Assembly (NCBI RefSeq): GCF_019175385.1
Contig: NC_083346.1
Location: 91,084,333-91,148,332 of the forward strand
DNA length: 64,000 bases
Reading direction: 5' to 3'
Source: Lycium barbarum
Lineage: Eukaryota; Streptophyta; Magnoliopsida; Solanales; Solanaceae
Positions within the stretch are counted from its first letter, which is position 1. The number at the start of each line of letters is the position of its first letter. The notes beneath the pieces are model-generated. The model saw only the letters and a program-made list of their open reading frames with translations. It did no database searches and was not told where the DNA came from. The translations under genes were made by a program, and so were the position numbers. This document shows positions 23,239-35,225 of the stretch, piece by piece.

Positions 23239-24297
23239 ACGCGATCAAGCACTACTACGCTTGAAGACACGTCTTTTCGATTGTAATAGTATCTATTTTC
23301 TTGTAATAGTCATTTCATTTGCTTGTAGTAGTTATTCCTTTGCTTGTAATTATTTGTAATAGATAGGAAAAAACCAGATGATTTTATTTGTAATATGAAC
23401 TACGCAATGACCTGACTTCCCCACTATGGGATACGTAGGCAGTCCGTTTGGGACCCGATCGCATCATTAGTAAAACCAAAACTCATTTACTTTTATTCTG
23501 AACTACGTTCGACCTGATTCCTGCTGCGTCAGGATACATAGGCGCTCTTTGAGCTCCGTCGTACCAAAAAGAATAGCCAAGAAATCCTTAGAAAGCCTCA
23601 GAGATAGGACTTCAAGGAGGATGCAGAACTGGCATGAAGAGATTGCCACACATGTCTAACTGGGGCAGAATTTTTGAGAAGGTCTAAAACATTTACGCAG
23701 CCAGCCTGTCACAAGAATCAACTAACCCAGAGTCTCAAACTGGGGCAGAAATTTTGAGAGGATCACAAAAATTCTCATCCTTAACCAGTTTAATACCCCA
23801 AAACTAGGGCAGAAAATTTGAGAGGATCTCAAAAATCCCGCACAAGGAAATGAGGAACCTCAGCCATCAAAGGAGCAAAGAAAGGGATATTTTCTCGTTT
23901 GGAAGCACATATCATGACACTTAATCTACAATTTTTAAAATGATGCATCTATTTTCATAAGTAACTAACTCTTGCTTAACATTAACAAAATGATTTCTTC
24001 TTGCATGATTGAAATAAATTCATCTTTCGAATATCGAATCCGAGGGGATTTGGGTCCAATAAAGCCGGAGAGGCCAAAGAGGCGACCAAAGTCAGCAATA
24101 TGGATCAACTCTAATAGGAAACTAACCCTTTGCTGATGCAGGACCCCATGTCGTCAGGAGGACGACTATTTTTCTAACTTTGTTTCATGTGCAGGTAAAA
24201 ACGATTCACCAGAAAAGGTCGAAGTCGCCGCCAGAGACAGGGTTTGAAAAGTATCCGGCCATGCTACAGTTCACTTTTACCCGGATGCATAAAAGAT
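23239..24297 (+). other. 3' untranslated region of the plus-strand Ogre/Tat element
   Basis: Non-coding. Two copies of a motif with GGATACGTAGGC (about 23430, degenerate at 23535) are followed by three copies of ACTGGGGCAGAAATTTTGAG-like sequence at about 23659, 23739 and 23812. The same modules appear on the minus strand at 56640-59500. A TTTGCTGATGCAGG block lies at about 24130. Confidence 0.5.
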
Positions 24298-26140
24298 ACT
24301 GAGAGGTTGTTGGTGCTCTAATTTAATTTTACGTTTTTTAGAGTAGCCACCTAATTTATTAAGGGATTTAGAAAAAGTGGGTTCAAAGAATTTTTCAAGC
24401 AAGAGAAAAAATCTTATTGGACCAAAGTTCGAGGCAAGGGTTCTGGTGATCCCCTAGCGAAGGTTTTACACACCCTAGTATTAAAGATCCATATAATACG
24501 GTTTGACCTACGAGCTTCAATGTGTGATTTTGTAATTATTTGCTTAAAATTGTTTAAGTTTCCGCAAAGTGTCATTTTATTCACATCATCAATTTTGAGA
24601 AATGTTTTGGCCAAAAGTCCCCTTATAAAAAAGGGTTTTGGGGCTTAAAAATCCACGTAAGTGTTCAACTCACTTTATTGTCGGACTAAGACACACCCAG
24701 GATTTCTCCCGAGTAGATTCACTACTATTCTAGTCCTAATAAAATGAGTTTAGTTCCTACGGATTTTATTATATGTACATATACAAAATATATATCTCCA
24801 TTTTATACATATATAAAATAAATACGAGTAATTTACTATGTCCGTTTTATTCATCAAAGCCTATAAGGTTAGTCCGTATCATAAGTCCAAATCCAACTCA
24901 GTCTCAAATTTAGTCCAAAAAGTAATCTCATTTCAGTCCAGTTTTAATGTTGGGCTTTCTAGCCCAAATGTCTTATTTTTACAGAAAGGGGCATCCAGTC
25001 CAGATTTCAAATGGTCCAAATTTACATCTGATCCAACATTGTCTTTAAAGCCAAAATGTCCAAGTTAAACACTTAGCCCAGTTTTGTAATAATCATTTCG
25101 CATCAATTTCATAGTGCATTTTTTTGAAGACCATTTCTGTTAAATGAATACAATTCCCAGCAGTTTTATACTTAAGATGAATCAATCACTTTAACATTTT
25201 TGAAGAAGAAAGCACTCATCATTTTTTGTTTAGATTTGAAAACCATTTAACTCAAGCAAATCCCAATTCTTTATTGACCTTATACCGTGACCCTTTGAAA
25301 AGAATAGTTTTCAAATCATTAGGTTGAAAGACGGCCGTTAGCCGAACTTAGAAAATCAATTTGTGGTGACTTACCTAAATTACTATGCGTTTCCAAAATC
25401 CTAACGTACATATGGGTTCCAATAATTCACAAGTATTCTTTTTACAAATACAATTTATACACATAAATAAGGAAATAAAGAGGAGTTTAGGCTGATGGGC
25501 CTACCTAAGCCCATCAGTTACCATTTTGACCTATAGTTGGGCTTTCACCATTTTCACTCATGGTTGAGCCTTCAATATATTTTCTTCCCTTTCAAGTATT
25601 TATGCCGACTCGATGAAAGATTGAGGGTTGGGCCTCTAGCCCTACAAGGTTTTAATGCAATAATGGCCCGAATGGCCCAAGTTGTGATTTACATGGAAAA
25701 CAAAGAGGATAAGGATTAGTATGTATTGAAATACTAAGGCCTAAGTAAAGAAACTAAGTGTACAGATTGAATTAGCACATAACACAATAATAGGACACTT
25801 AGAGAAAAGTGTTCAAGCCCAAATCAGATAATAATAAAGAAACAATTGAAGTCCAGGTGATCTATTTCATAGTAGTGAATAAACTTAGGCCCAGTGGAGT
25901 CATATTCAAGATTTTTTGAACAGAGGCCCAGTAAATACAGAAAGGAAAGCCCAAAATTGACAACACTTAATAGTAGAACTAACTGTCTAGGATGATACAT
26001 TCGATATATGTTAGATATACTATCGTATACATGTTAGGATAGATGTACAGAGTTGAATATACCTTGTGTATATTAGTATATACCCTCTATATACTATAGC
26101 AATTCAACCATATAAGAGTGGGGCCGTCACAGCGGTTGAC
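24298..26140. repeat. Ogre/Tat LTR-derived repeat (divergent copy)
   Basis: Related to 26896-27960 and to 34955-35225/45741-46556 through shared blocks in the same order: GGTGCTCTAA, a GAGTNGCCACCTAA block, GGGTTCTGGTGATCCCC and GCGAAGG (24310-24475). A Pro/Ser-like TCCAA-rich zone and a GGGCC-rich zone follow. No coding. Exact ends are unclear. Confidence 0.5.
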
Positions 26141-26895
26141 GACTAGTTATTTCCCTATTTAAAACCCCATTTCTTGACTTGATCTAGCTTTTATTTTCCC
26201 AAGTCACTGCCGCCACCTGGAGATATTTTCAGATCCCTGAGACCAAAATGTTGGGGAGGTAAATTCCTTAAACCCTTCATCTCTTCTCCTTTAATTCCTC
26301 CGTTTCTTCTTACACTATTTGTGATTATAGTAAGCTTAAAATGAGGGTTCTTTCCTAAATCTTCTAACTTTCCTAAATGGGTTATAGTTGTTATAGGCTA
26401 ATAATGGCCTATAAGAATTAATTGGGTAGGTTGACCTAGATTAACCTTGTGTGCCATAAAGAGGTGAGATTTGCATAATGAAGAACCTTGGTCTAGTAAT
26501 TTAAGAATGTCGATTTCACCCCTATGACCCCGAATTCTTCAAGCTTTGCTTACGTAAATATGTTCATCCTTCCTAGACCTCTTGGTTCTACGGGTTTCCC
26601 TACAAACAAGGAAGATGGAATCCAAGTGGATGTTCGCGCTCTTGTTCGGCCTCGGGGTAGGTTACGACTTCCTTTCTTGGTAGACTCCGATTAGATTTAC
26701 ATATTCGTTTATTAGAAGGAACGGAGGATGCATGTATAGGAATTAGAGATTGGGATGGATTCTTAGGATGGTACTGTTATGCGATTGTGTGTTCGGGCTT
26801 GTGGCCTGTAGATCCTCTAGGTTTAGGTGTTGGCATTTATTGCATTGATTTAGCATTTATGCATTCATACATGATGGAAATCGTTTGGAACTGAT
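26141..26895. other. Unassigned non-coding stretch
   Basis: No ORF of note. CTATTTAAAACCCC at about 26155 looks like a plus-strand TATA box, so this may be the R-U5 part of a decayed LTR. I see no certain boundary. Confidence 0.3.
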
Positions 26896-29590
26896 TGTAG
26901 CGGTTCTATTTTTTCCGATTCGGATTTGTACTTGCCTCATTTAAAAATGAAAGTGTCCCGAAAAAGTACGGGTTTAATTGTACCGGGAAAAAGGAAAAAA
27001 TATACTTCTACATGGATGGTGCTCTAAATGGATATTGTTTTAGAGTCACCACCTAAATTATAGGTAAGTTAGGAAAACCAGTTCGAAAGAATTCATTTAA
27101 AACGATTAAATTTTTAAAGAAATCAATCTAAGCCAAAGTATGGGTAAGGGTTCTGGTGATCCCCCGGCGAAGGTGTTAGGCACCCCGGTAATATTGATCC
27201 GTAAAATAGGGTTGACCTACGGGTTCTAATAGTATGCCTTGTGAATATAAATTGTTTTTGATAAAAAAACTGCTTTTGTTTTAGATTCCCGCAATAAAAG
27301 ATTAGTCATTTATGCAAAATACAACACTTTCAAGAAATAAAAGTGGTAAAGTTTTGCTCAAAATTGGGCATTTTGGGTTTCGGACTAGAACACCTAGGTT
27401 AAAACCCGAAGGCGTTAACCTAAGTAGAACACTACGTAAGCCCACCCGAGTTTAAAAAAGATTATTTTAGTTAAGTTAGATTTTTTAAGAAAATCATTTT
27501 TGGCATACTATTATTATCCATATTTTAACCATATTCCATATTTTTAGATTTTTTAGTCTAAGTTAATCAAAATAGTTCAACTCCAAATCTAGTCCAAACG
27601 GTCCAATAGTCCACGGGTCCATGGTCATTTTTTTGTTTTAGAAATTAGTTAAGTTTGTCAATTTTTTTGTCCCAAAAGATCATTATTTCAAATTTAAAGA
27701 TGTCTCAATTTTATGCAAGTATAATTAGTCCAAAAAGGTTGTTTTTCACAAGAATTTTCCAAAAATCAGCTTCTTAAGTTTTCAAAAATAGTTTTTCCGA
27801 CTCTAAATATGTGATAAACTTAAAGGTTCCAATAAATCACGCACAAAATGAATTAAAATACAAAACTAAATAGAGTAAGGCGTTTGGCCGACCAAGCCCA
27901 ACAGAAAAATGCACTAATTAATATTTTCCGCTCCAATATGTGTCCCAATGCTTATGCCATCCATGCTAGGGATAGACTCGATCTAGAATTGTTAGTGGGC
28001 CTCGATGGACCCACCAACGTATAGGGATAATCACAACAAATCGGTATACATAATATTAGTAAAGTACGCGAGGATGGTAATTAAATTACCAAGCCAAAAA
28101 ATGAATTACAATGCTTTTGGGCCAAGCCCATAATTATTATACTCGTAAAATAGCGGACAATTTATAAAAATGTCCATCAGTTGCTAAATATAACAATTAC
28201 CAGATAACCAAGACTAAGGACAGGCCCAGAATTCTGGCCCAAAATATTCTTCTTCTAAAATTTTCTAAGTGTCAGGCTGCGGTATACCACTGATATACTT
28301 ACTAAAACAGAGAGCAAAACCCATGAAGGGCATACCCTCTATACAGCTCAATATACACTATATACTTAGCTGATATCAACTCTCAAATAACACAATTAAA
28401 TCACATAGAAGACTTCAAATCTACCCAGCAATCCCACAATCCCAAACTCAGGGATTTAGCTACTAATTAAATCTAAACAAACAATCAAAAAAGTTCCTCA
28501 TAATTCATAGCTACAAGGCTAGTTATCAACAAATTCAAAAGCAAGAGTGTCGCAGAGTAACTCAACTAGTACAAGAGGGAAAACCAAGCAATTTCAAGCA
28601 AACAAGTTACGCATGAGCCAAGTTCAAAATTTTTTGAAGAGGTGTTAGTATAAGAAGGCAGCATAGAGATGAATCACCACCTAAACTAAAACCAACATGT
28701 TGCAAATTCAAACAAAAGTGAAACACTACCAATTTGGCCTAAATGTACTTTTCAGTTTTCAAGGTCTTCAAATTACACTCAACAAGTTTTGGAAATTCAT
28801 TTAGATAGTCAACAGGTCTTGAACCAAGTCACAAGATAAAGGTCCCAACTTGCATTTTTTCGCAGAAATACAAATCGGTTGACAAGTTTAAAGTGATGCA
28901 CAGATAGGGTCTCCAAACATAGGTTAAGACAAGTCACAAACAACCTAACAATGCCAAATTCTGTGAGGCATTCAAAGGCCTCTACATAATATTTCAAATC
29001 TCAACTTTTTTTCCAATTATCTTATTAAACTAGAGGGAGCAAATGGAAATTGCACACATAATCCTAGAGATCAAATTTTAGACAGAGTCATTTATACAAA
29101 TTTCAAATAGTTGAACCTAGTAAACATGGGCAGTGGTTTCACATGTAAGCCTAGACCTAGATGATCATGAAAAGGTTATACTCATAGACACAACAATATC
29201 CATCAAGAAAAGAGACAAAAGGGGCAGAATTATAACAGCTTCATGTTCATTTCCTAACCGGTTAAGTGTGCTAACTCAGACAAAGCTCAAAGGAAGGAAT
29301 TTTAGAAATATTTTTGAAGTTCAATAAGGGATCATATTTCAGCCAAGAAAAGAGAAAATAGCCAAGTAAAATAAAAAACAAACAAATGCAGTTTAGCTTT
29401 TCAAAGATATTCATAGTTTTCCTTTAAAACTTCCATGTTCAACACAACACATTTCAGAGAGAAAAAAAAGGTTCACATTCTTTGTATTTAGCCTCTTCAA
29501 CCATATTCTAAGCAATTTTAAAGTTCAACTATTACAATGTCGTCATGAAGGAAGAAGAAAGAGGGGCAAACAACACAAGTAATCTTGTCA
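26896..29590 (-). repeat. Ogre/Tat LTR copy A (partial, minus-strand element)
   Basis: Begins on the plus strand with TGTAGCGGTTC, matching copy B at 34955, and stays similar up to about 29590, matching copy B near 52658. Copy A has 760 bp (27969-28728) absent from copy B; the junction shows a CTA microhomology. At the right end it runs straight into the Gag frame (29532-29936) without a clean LTR start, so it is probably a deletion junction. Coding sense is minus, judged from the primer site next to copy B. Confidence 0.6.
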
Positions 29591-31470
29591 TGGGGCCTAA
29601 CACTTCTTTTTTCTCTTGTAAGGACAACGAGGCAATAGTGCTTTTCAACCCTTCAATATCTGGACAAATGATCGCCGGACTCTCTTCCCATTCTTCACCT
29701 CTTTCTATCATATGAATTTGATTCCCTCCATGCTTCGGGAGAGGATTTGTGTCCACATTTGGAGGTGTTGGCTCCGGGATAAGCTCATGGTTGTCAATCG
29801 TATCCTTTAGCGTGTGCCTAAAGTTTATGCAATATTCAGTAGTATGGCCAACTTGGTTAGAATGATAGACGCAAGTGAAATCTGGCCTGTACCATCGATC
29901 CTTGGGGTTAGCGGGTTTTGGTGGAACAACATTCATTCAACCGACATCTCTTAATTTGGCGAAGAAAATAGCCCTTGATTCTGGTAAAGGAGTGACAGGT
30001 TTCTTTTGGGGTGCCTCATAGTTTGCTGGTGGAGGGTAGTTTTGGAAAGTCTGGTTTTGCGGAGCTTGGTTATTGGGTGCTGGCATTTGATAATTTGGTC
30101 GTGGAGCTTGGTTTCTAGGTGTTGGTATTTGGTAATTTGGTTATGGAGCTTGGTAGCCAGGTTGTACGTAGCACACAGACATCAGGCTATATTAGGGTGA
30201 AGTGGTTATATAGCTGGTTGGTAGAGGCGATGTTGTCTAGTTTTGTTGGGTTGTCTCTTTTTCTCGAATTTTTGGGCTAGTAGCTTTAGAAGCATAAGTT
30301 ACATCTTCTTTCTTCTTTTTGCCACTGGCGGGGCTAGGCACACCTTCTTTATTTAGTAAACTGACAATCCTGCCAGTCTTGAGGCCATCTTCGATATCTT
30401 CCCCAACGGTGACTATATCTGCAAAGGAGCTCCCCTTCATAGTTATCATTTTGTCAAAACAATTAGCTTCTTGGTACCGTATAAATGCAGATACCATCTC
30501 AGCTTTAGTCATAGGTGGTAGCACACGTTCCGCCTTGTCTCTCCAACGACTGGCATATTCTGTATAGGTTTTGGTCGATGTCTGACGGATTTTCTCCAAT
30601 GAGAAGCGATCAGGAACATTTTCCACATTGAAACGGAATCTCTCCGTGAATGAACTTACCATCTCCTCCTATGTCTTCCATCGACTGATGTCTTGTGATT
30701 TGAACCACTCCGTACCTGTTCCTGACAAACTTCGACTCAATAATCTCATGAGCAAAGCTTCATTTCCACCACTTCCGACCAATTGGTCGCAATAAGCTCT
30801 CAAGTGGGCCCTGGGATTTCCTGACCCGTTGAAATGGTCAAATTTGAGAATTTGGAAACCTTCTGGTAAACCTAAGTCTAGATGTATGCATAAATCAGAG
30901 TATCTCAGCCCTTCTTTCTTTTTGGAGCCCTACTCTAGTTCAACGAATTTCTTCCACATATCCCTCTCGATTTTCTATTCTAGCCTCAAAGAACATTTCC
31001 ATGTTCTCCAGTTCCGGTGAGGAGTCAATATGGGTGGTATGGTCTTGAAAAGGAACATTTGGTTGCACGGGGCGGGTTGTAGGAGTTTCCGCTGCCCGAG
31101 GAGTTTGATAAGCGGTTGGGTTATGAGATGCTGTACCATGAGCATGTATTTGGTGGGAGGAATTCCCCACATGGGTGGTGCTTCATCGCAGTGGAGTTTG
31201 AAAAGTTGCTCTAGTCTGAGTTTATGGGAAATGGTCAAGGATTGGTAAGTCTAAATTTGGGAAAATGGGTGCAGGCCTTCTAGCCTCAGCATTAGTAGCA
31301 TTTCCTTTTTCGGCCCTCTGGCGCGCTGCTTCTTCTCTAGCTTTAGCTAATTTCCTTATTAGCAGGTTTACGACTTCTTCCGAAGGCATTCCAGCTATGT
31401 CATCTGTTAGGTTACCCTCGACTAAGGCGGTTCTGTTCTGATTGTTGTTTGGCGGTGGAGTCTCAGGCAT
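29532..31470 (-). pseudogene. gag: Ogre/Tat Gag, broken
   Basis: Minus strand, in order: 31470-31222 (N-terminal part, helix-rich AKAREEAARQRAEK), 31170-30940 (linker), 30662-30237 (capsid-like domain with TYTEYASRWRDKAERV and KAEMVSAFIRYQ), and a Pro/Gln/Asn-rich repeat zone (30180-30000). Then 29936-29532 carries a variant knuckle, CVYHSNQVGHTTEYC. Frames differ between the first and second halves, so at least one frameshift plus stops are present. No protease, RT or integrase follows; the frame runs into LTR copy A. The region is a Gag-only remnant. Confidence 0.7.
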
Positions 31471-32092
31471 GTTTTCTTCTTCTGGACGGTTTAAGGATGT
31501 TGCAACAACTTTTAATCGAGTAACTGGTGCCAGCGAATCGACCCATGTCTATAGGAGAAAACAACTCAAAGGCTCCCAAGTTAGTGTTAGTTTAGGCACA
31601 AAATACGAAATATCACATTGTTTGCAGTTTATAGCACAAAGATTCATATATCTTGTTTCAACTCTTGATCAATTTACATTCCGAGGGTATTTTGTGTTTT
31701 TAGGGAAATTTATTTTTCGGTAAGGGGTCTACATGGTTGATTTACTTCTACCCATCTTGTATCAAGGGGGATTTTTAATTTTTATGATAAAAGGACCGAG
31801 TCTTATATAGACCACCTACGTATCCCAACAAAGGGAAATTAGGCCTGTCCGTAGTTCAGGAATACACAGAAAAGGTTTTTCCCTATGCTGCCCGAATCTT
31901 AGTTTTTCTACCCCGACCAGGCCTTATGTAGGCTTCCCACGTATCCCCAATGGGACATCAGGTCGGTGTGGTTCCGTTTACATAAAAGGGAAAGGGATAT
32001 TCCTCTTAATTGAAAGTAGTAAAGGGATACTTAGATTTTTCTACCCAACCATGCTAGGCAACTTTTCATTGTCTGCTCATCTTCATCTTGTA
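31471..32092 (-). other. Spacer between the extra ORF and Gag
   Basis: No coding. Contains two copies of the CCTACGTATCCC/GGGAAAT..AGG-type module (about 31810-31860 and 31935-31970, plus strand) also seen in the Ogre/Tat 3' regions. Confidence 0.5.
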
Positions 32093-34165
32093 TCAGTGTC
32101 TTTCTGTGACAATCCAAACGTGGCCCTCATTCAGGAGGCGTTCCAATTCAAGCTTGAAATTCACACATTCTTCAATGTCGTGGCCGGTGCGACCATGGTG
32201 AAATACGCAAACTCTTTCTCTTGGAGGTCCTGGGCGACCCTGATAGGTTTGTGGCACTGCTCTTATCTTCTTCACACTACACAGTAGGGAGTGAATCCTG
32301 GAATATAAGTCCTCGAATTTAGAGAAGTTACTTCTCGAGAACCTAACCCTCGATATCTCTTCTGGATGATTTCTCCCTTGGTCATGGGTCAGGAAAGAGT
32401 GGGGCCCCAACAGTTGGCTAATTCTCCCTTGGTCAATCCATTGGATCAAATTTCTTTCCAGCGCTCCACACTCATTGGCTATATGCCCCGACTGACTTCG
32501 GTGGTAGAGACATTTCTTGTGGATCATGGAAGGAACACATGGTGGCAACAGATTTGGGCTTTGAGCGTACACTCCAAAACTCCCCAAAGTCTCTAAGAGT
32601 TCTTGTTTAGACATTTCCACTGGCGCACCCTAATTGTGCGATCTTGTGCCCTTGAGAACTATTATGCATGAAACTGGAGGTTCGTCGAGCTGAGATTCGC
32701 GTGGGTCTCAATGAACTTCCTGCTTCAAATTGGGGATAAGCAAATCGTCGTCTCCATAGGGTATGGGGTCAAGCCTTTTTTGTTGACTGAGTGGGACATA
32801 ACTCCCAAGTGGCGCTTCCGGCATATTTCCCCATTTTACCCGATTGGTAGGGTGTTTCTTAGTTAGTTCCTTAACATAAGCTAGGAGAGTTTCAGCTTCT
32901 TTCATCTTCTCGTTGGCTGTCGTAGTGGTTTGGACAACTTCTTTCATTCTAGCCGTAGCTAGGGCTAGGCTATCGTCCCACTGTCGATTTTCCCTACTTG
33001 TTGCTTTCATGTCCTCATCGTCACTGACTAGATAGGCATAAGGAGAAGTTGCACTCGTGCTGGGGAGTCTCCAATTCCTATTTGCAAATCAACCTTTTAA
33101 GAGTGGAGCTAAATTAGTTTTGTGGGTGTCTTCTTGTTTTTTCTTTTAGGTAGTGTCCAGAATGTGGACTGATTAAGAGTTTTGATAATATATATGATTT
33201 TCACATAAGACAGTTATATCAAATAGGCATTTAGACAATATATATTTCGTTTTCCTATACCTCGTTACTCCAAGGCTACTAACGCATGAAGTAAAATTGT
33301 GCTATATGTAAAACAAATTTAATATTTCCCAAAAAAAAAAAATCCCAATGCTTTTCATTAATAATATCTTTCCCAAGTGAGATTACAAGGCTTTAAAGTA
33401 AGGTGCCGTTTGGCCATAAATACCAAAAAATATTTCACCTTTTTTTGGAATTTTAGAGTTGGAGTTGGAGTTGGAGTTGTGTTAGGCCATAGTTTTTAAA
33501 ATTGTTGTTTTTGGTGAATTGTAGTTGTAAAAATGTGATTTTCTTTTGAAAAACAAGAGTTTTGAGTTTTTGGTATTCCGGAATACAACTTCAAGTTATA
33601 TTCGATATTTTCATGGCCAAACGCTAATTCCGAAAAAAAGTAAAAAAATTTCCGGAAAAAAGTGAACAATTTTAATGGCCAAACGACACCTAAGTGAAAT
33701 GCAAAAATACCAAAAGTTGTCCACTCCTCGGATCGAAATCTGCTCTCTCTCATTCCTTGCCTTCTTAGCCCTTCGGAGGGCGATCTGAAAGGCTACGTGG
33801 GCTGGCATCAATGCTGGAATTTAGTGGAAATACCATGGTTCCTAGCAGGCAAGTAATGAAGGCTAGTGTTTGGTTGGCTTCCCAGGATTGGAATGAAGGA
33901 AACTCAAGAATGTGGTTTTCATACCCTTGTTTGGACGAATACCTCCCATACAGCTCCCTAAAGGCTATTGTGGGCCCCTGTGCCCAGTCAGCTTTGTTGA
34001 CAGCAAACTTTTTTTTTTGATTTCTTTTGGAGTAGGTTTGTGAGGGATGAGGATATTTTGAGGTAACTTCTTTTTGGATCTGTTTGCGCTTCCCGCGCTT
34101 TCTAAGACATCTCTAATTTCTTCTAAGGTGGGAGTCATCTCTATTTCTCCAAATCTGAACACCAT
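32093..34165 (-). pseudogene. Extra ORF upstream of Gag in the Ogre/Tat element, broken
   Basis: Minus-strand pieces: 34165-33965 starts with MVFRFGEIEMTPTLEEI, the opening of the ORF1-type protein that Ogre-like elements carry before Gag. Further fragments run through about 33780, where a small inverted-repeat element interrupts it. 33010-32708 is a charged helical segment (MKEAETLLAYVKELTKKH). 32620-32093 has two knuckle-like motifs, CLYHRSQSGHIANEC and CVFHHGRTGHDIEEC (Cys-x2-His instead of Cys-x2-Cys). The function of this ORF in Ogre elements is not known. Stops and frame changes make it non-functional here. Confidence 0.55.
33401..33691. mobile_element. MITE-like element (291 bp) with terminal inverted repeats
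   Basis: Starts AGGTGCCGTTTGGCCATAAA, and its reverse-complemented end reads AGGTGTCGTTTGGCCATT. It is flanked by AAGTA and AAGTG (near-match 5 bp). A second CATGGCCAAACG copy lies inside near the right end. No transposase. It is inserted in the Ogre/Tat extra ORF. The superfamily is undecided. Confidence 0.75.
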
Positions 34166-34934
34166 TCTGTCATTATCCTAATAACCAGTAATGATCTCTA
34201 GCAAACCCGAATCCACGGTCATACTCATTAACGAAGGTGGATGCCCTATGCAATCCTTTATCTCTTTTTTCTGGTCCTTAGCCAAACCATCCTACCACAT
34301 TACTAAACCGGTGATCGACTCACAATCATATCAAACTTTAAATTAAGAGACATCTGCATGACAGAACACTTTTAGTTCCTCACCCCTAGGAACAATAATT
34401 TATTTCACATAAGACACAACAATGATTCCAAATAGCAAGTAGTGGGATGCAGTGCCTTTGGGATTTTACGTCGTCCGAACACAATAAGGTGTCAATCCTG
34501 TCCGATTCAAGTAGGTCTGAGATACCCAAACTGGTCTGTGGCCAGCGTGCGCTATATCAGTAAGGATTTGGCTCCGCTCTATGCTAGTTATTCTAGTGTG
34601 AGTTTTCAAGCAAATGACACCGGTTACCCAAGTGGACAAGCTGGGGATGGGTTCCCTAAGGCTGTGGGACGACCGCGTGCCCACTCGACCTTCAGAGACA
34701 GCCAAAGAAAAAGGGCAAAAGGGTTTTTTAGTGAAGGTATGACCGCAGCTCGTCCCGCGTCGTCACCCTTGGAACAAAGTGTAAAATAAATGCCAGGAGT
34801 GGCGAAGTATGCATGCATGAATGACAGTTATTTTGAGGGAATTTAAACACATAAGAAGTTTATATCACTTAAACAATTTATATCACACAAAACAAACAAG
34901 TTATTGGAACCCTTATGGTTCGAACCTTAAATTA
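34166..34934 (-). other. 5' untranslated region of the Ogre/Tat gag element
   Basis: Between the primer site (34935-34954) and the extra ORF. No conserved coding. The chance ORFs at 34442-34818 show no recognisable domain. Confidence 0.5.
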
Positions 34935-34954
34935 TCCCCAACGGAGTCGCCATC
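34935..34954 (-). promoter_or_regulatory. Primer binding site of the Ogre/Tat element
   Basis: On the minus strand the LTR ends CCGCTACA and is followed at once by GATGGCGACTCCGTTGGGGA. A TGGCGACTCC site is the usual primer site type in Ogre/Tat elements (I believe tRNA-Arg; not verified here). It fixes the coding sense of LTR copy B as minus. Confidence 0.65.
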
Positions 34955-35225
34955 TGTAGCGGTTCTATTTTTTCCAATTCGGATTTGCACTTGCCTCATT
35001 TAAATAGAAAAATGTCCTGGGAAAGTACGGGTTTAATCGTACCGGAAAAAAGGAAAAAATATACTTCTACGTGGATGTGCTCTAAATGGATATTGTTTTA
35101 GAGTCTCCACCTAGCTTATAGGTAAGTTAGGAAAACCAGTTCGAAAGGGTTCATTTAAAACGGTTAAATTTTAAAACAAACCAATCTAAGCGAAAGTATG
35201 GGTAAGGGTTCTGGTGATCCCCCGA
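34955..35225 (-). repeat. Ogre/Tat LTR copy B, 3' end segment
   Basis: TGTAGCGG (plus strand) at 34955 to the CCCGA target of Tekay-2. Similar to 26896-27165 throughout. It continues at 45741. Confidence 0.7.
35221..35225. repeat. Target site duplication CCCGA (left) of Tekay-2
   Basis: CCCGA is repeated at 45741-45745. The empty site is seen in the related copy A near 27160. Confidence 0.9.

Noticed and set aside
24215..24240. GAAGTCGCCGCC as a second Ogre/Tat primer site (antisense)
   Set aside because: Only a partial match to the site at 34935-34954 and the adjoining LTR end is not clear.
25537..25719. Short plus ORF in LTR-derived DNA as a host gene
   Set aside because: No domain, sits in GGGCC-rich LTR sequence seen elsewhere in the window.
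34442..34818. ORFs of 115 and 79 codons in the Ogre/Tat leader
   Set aside because: Overlap each other on both strands, no domain, positioned in an untranslated region.
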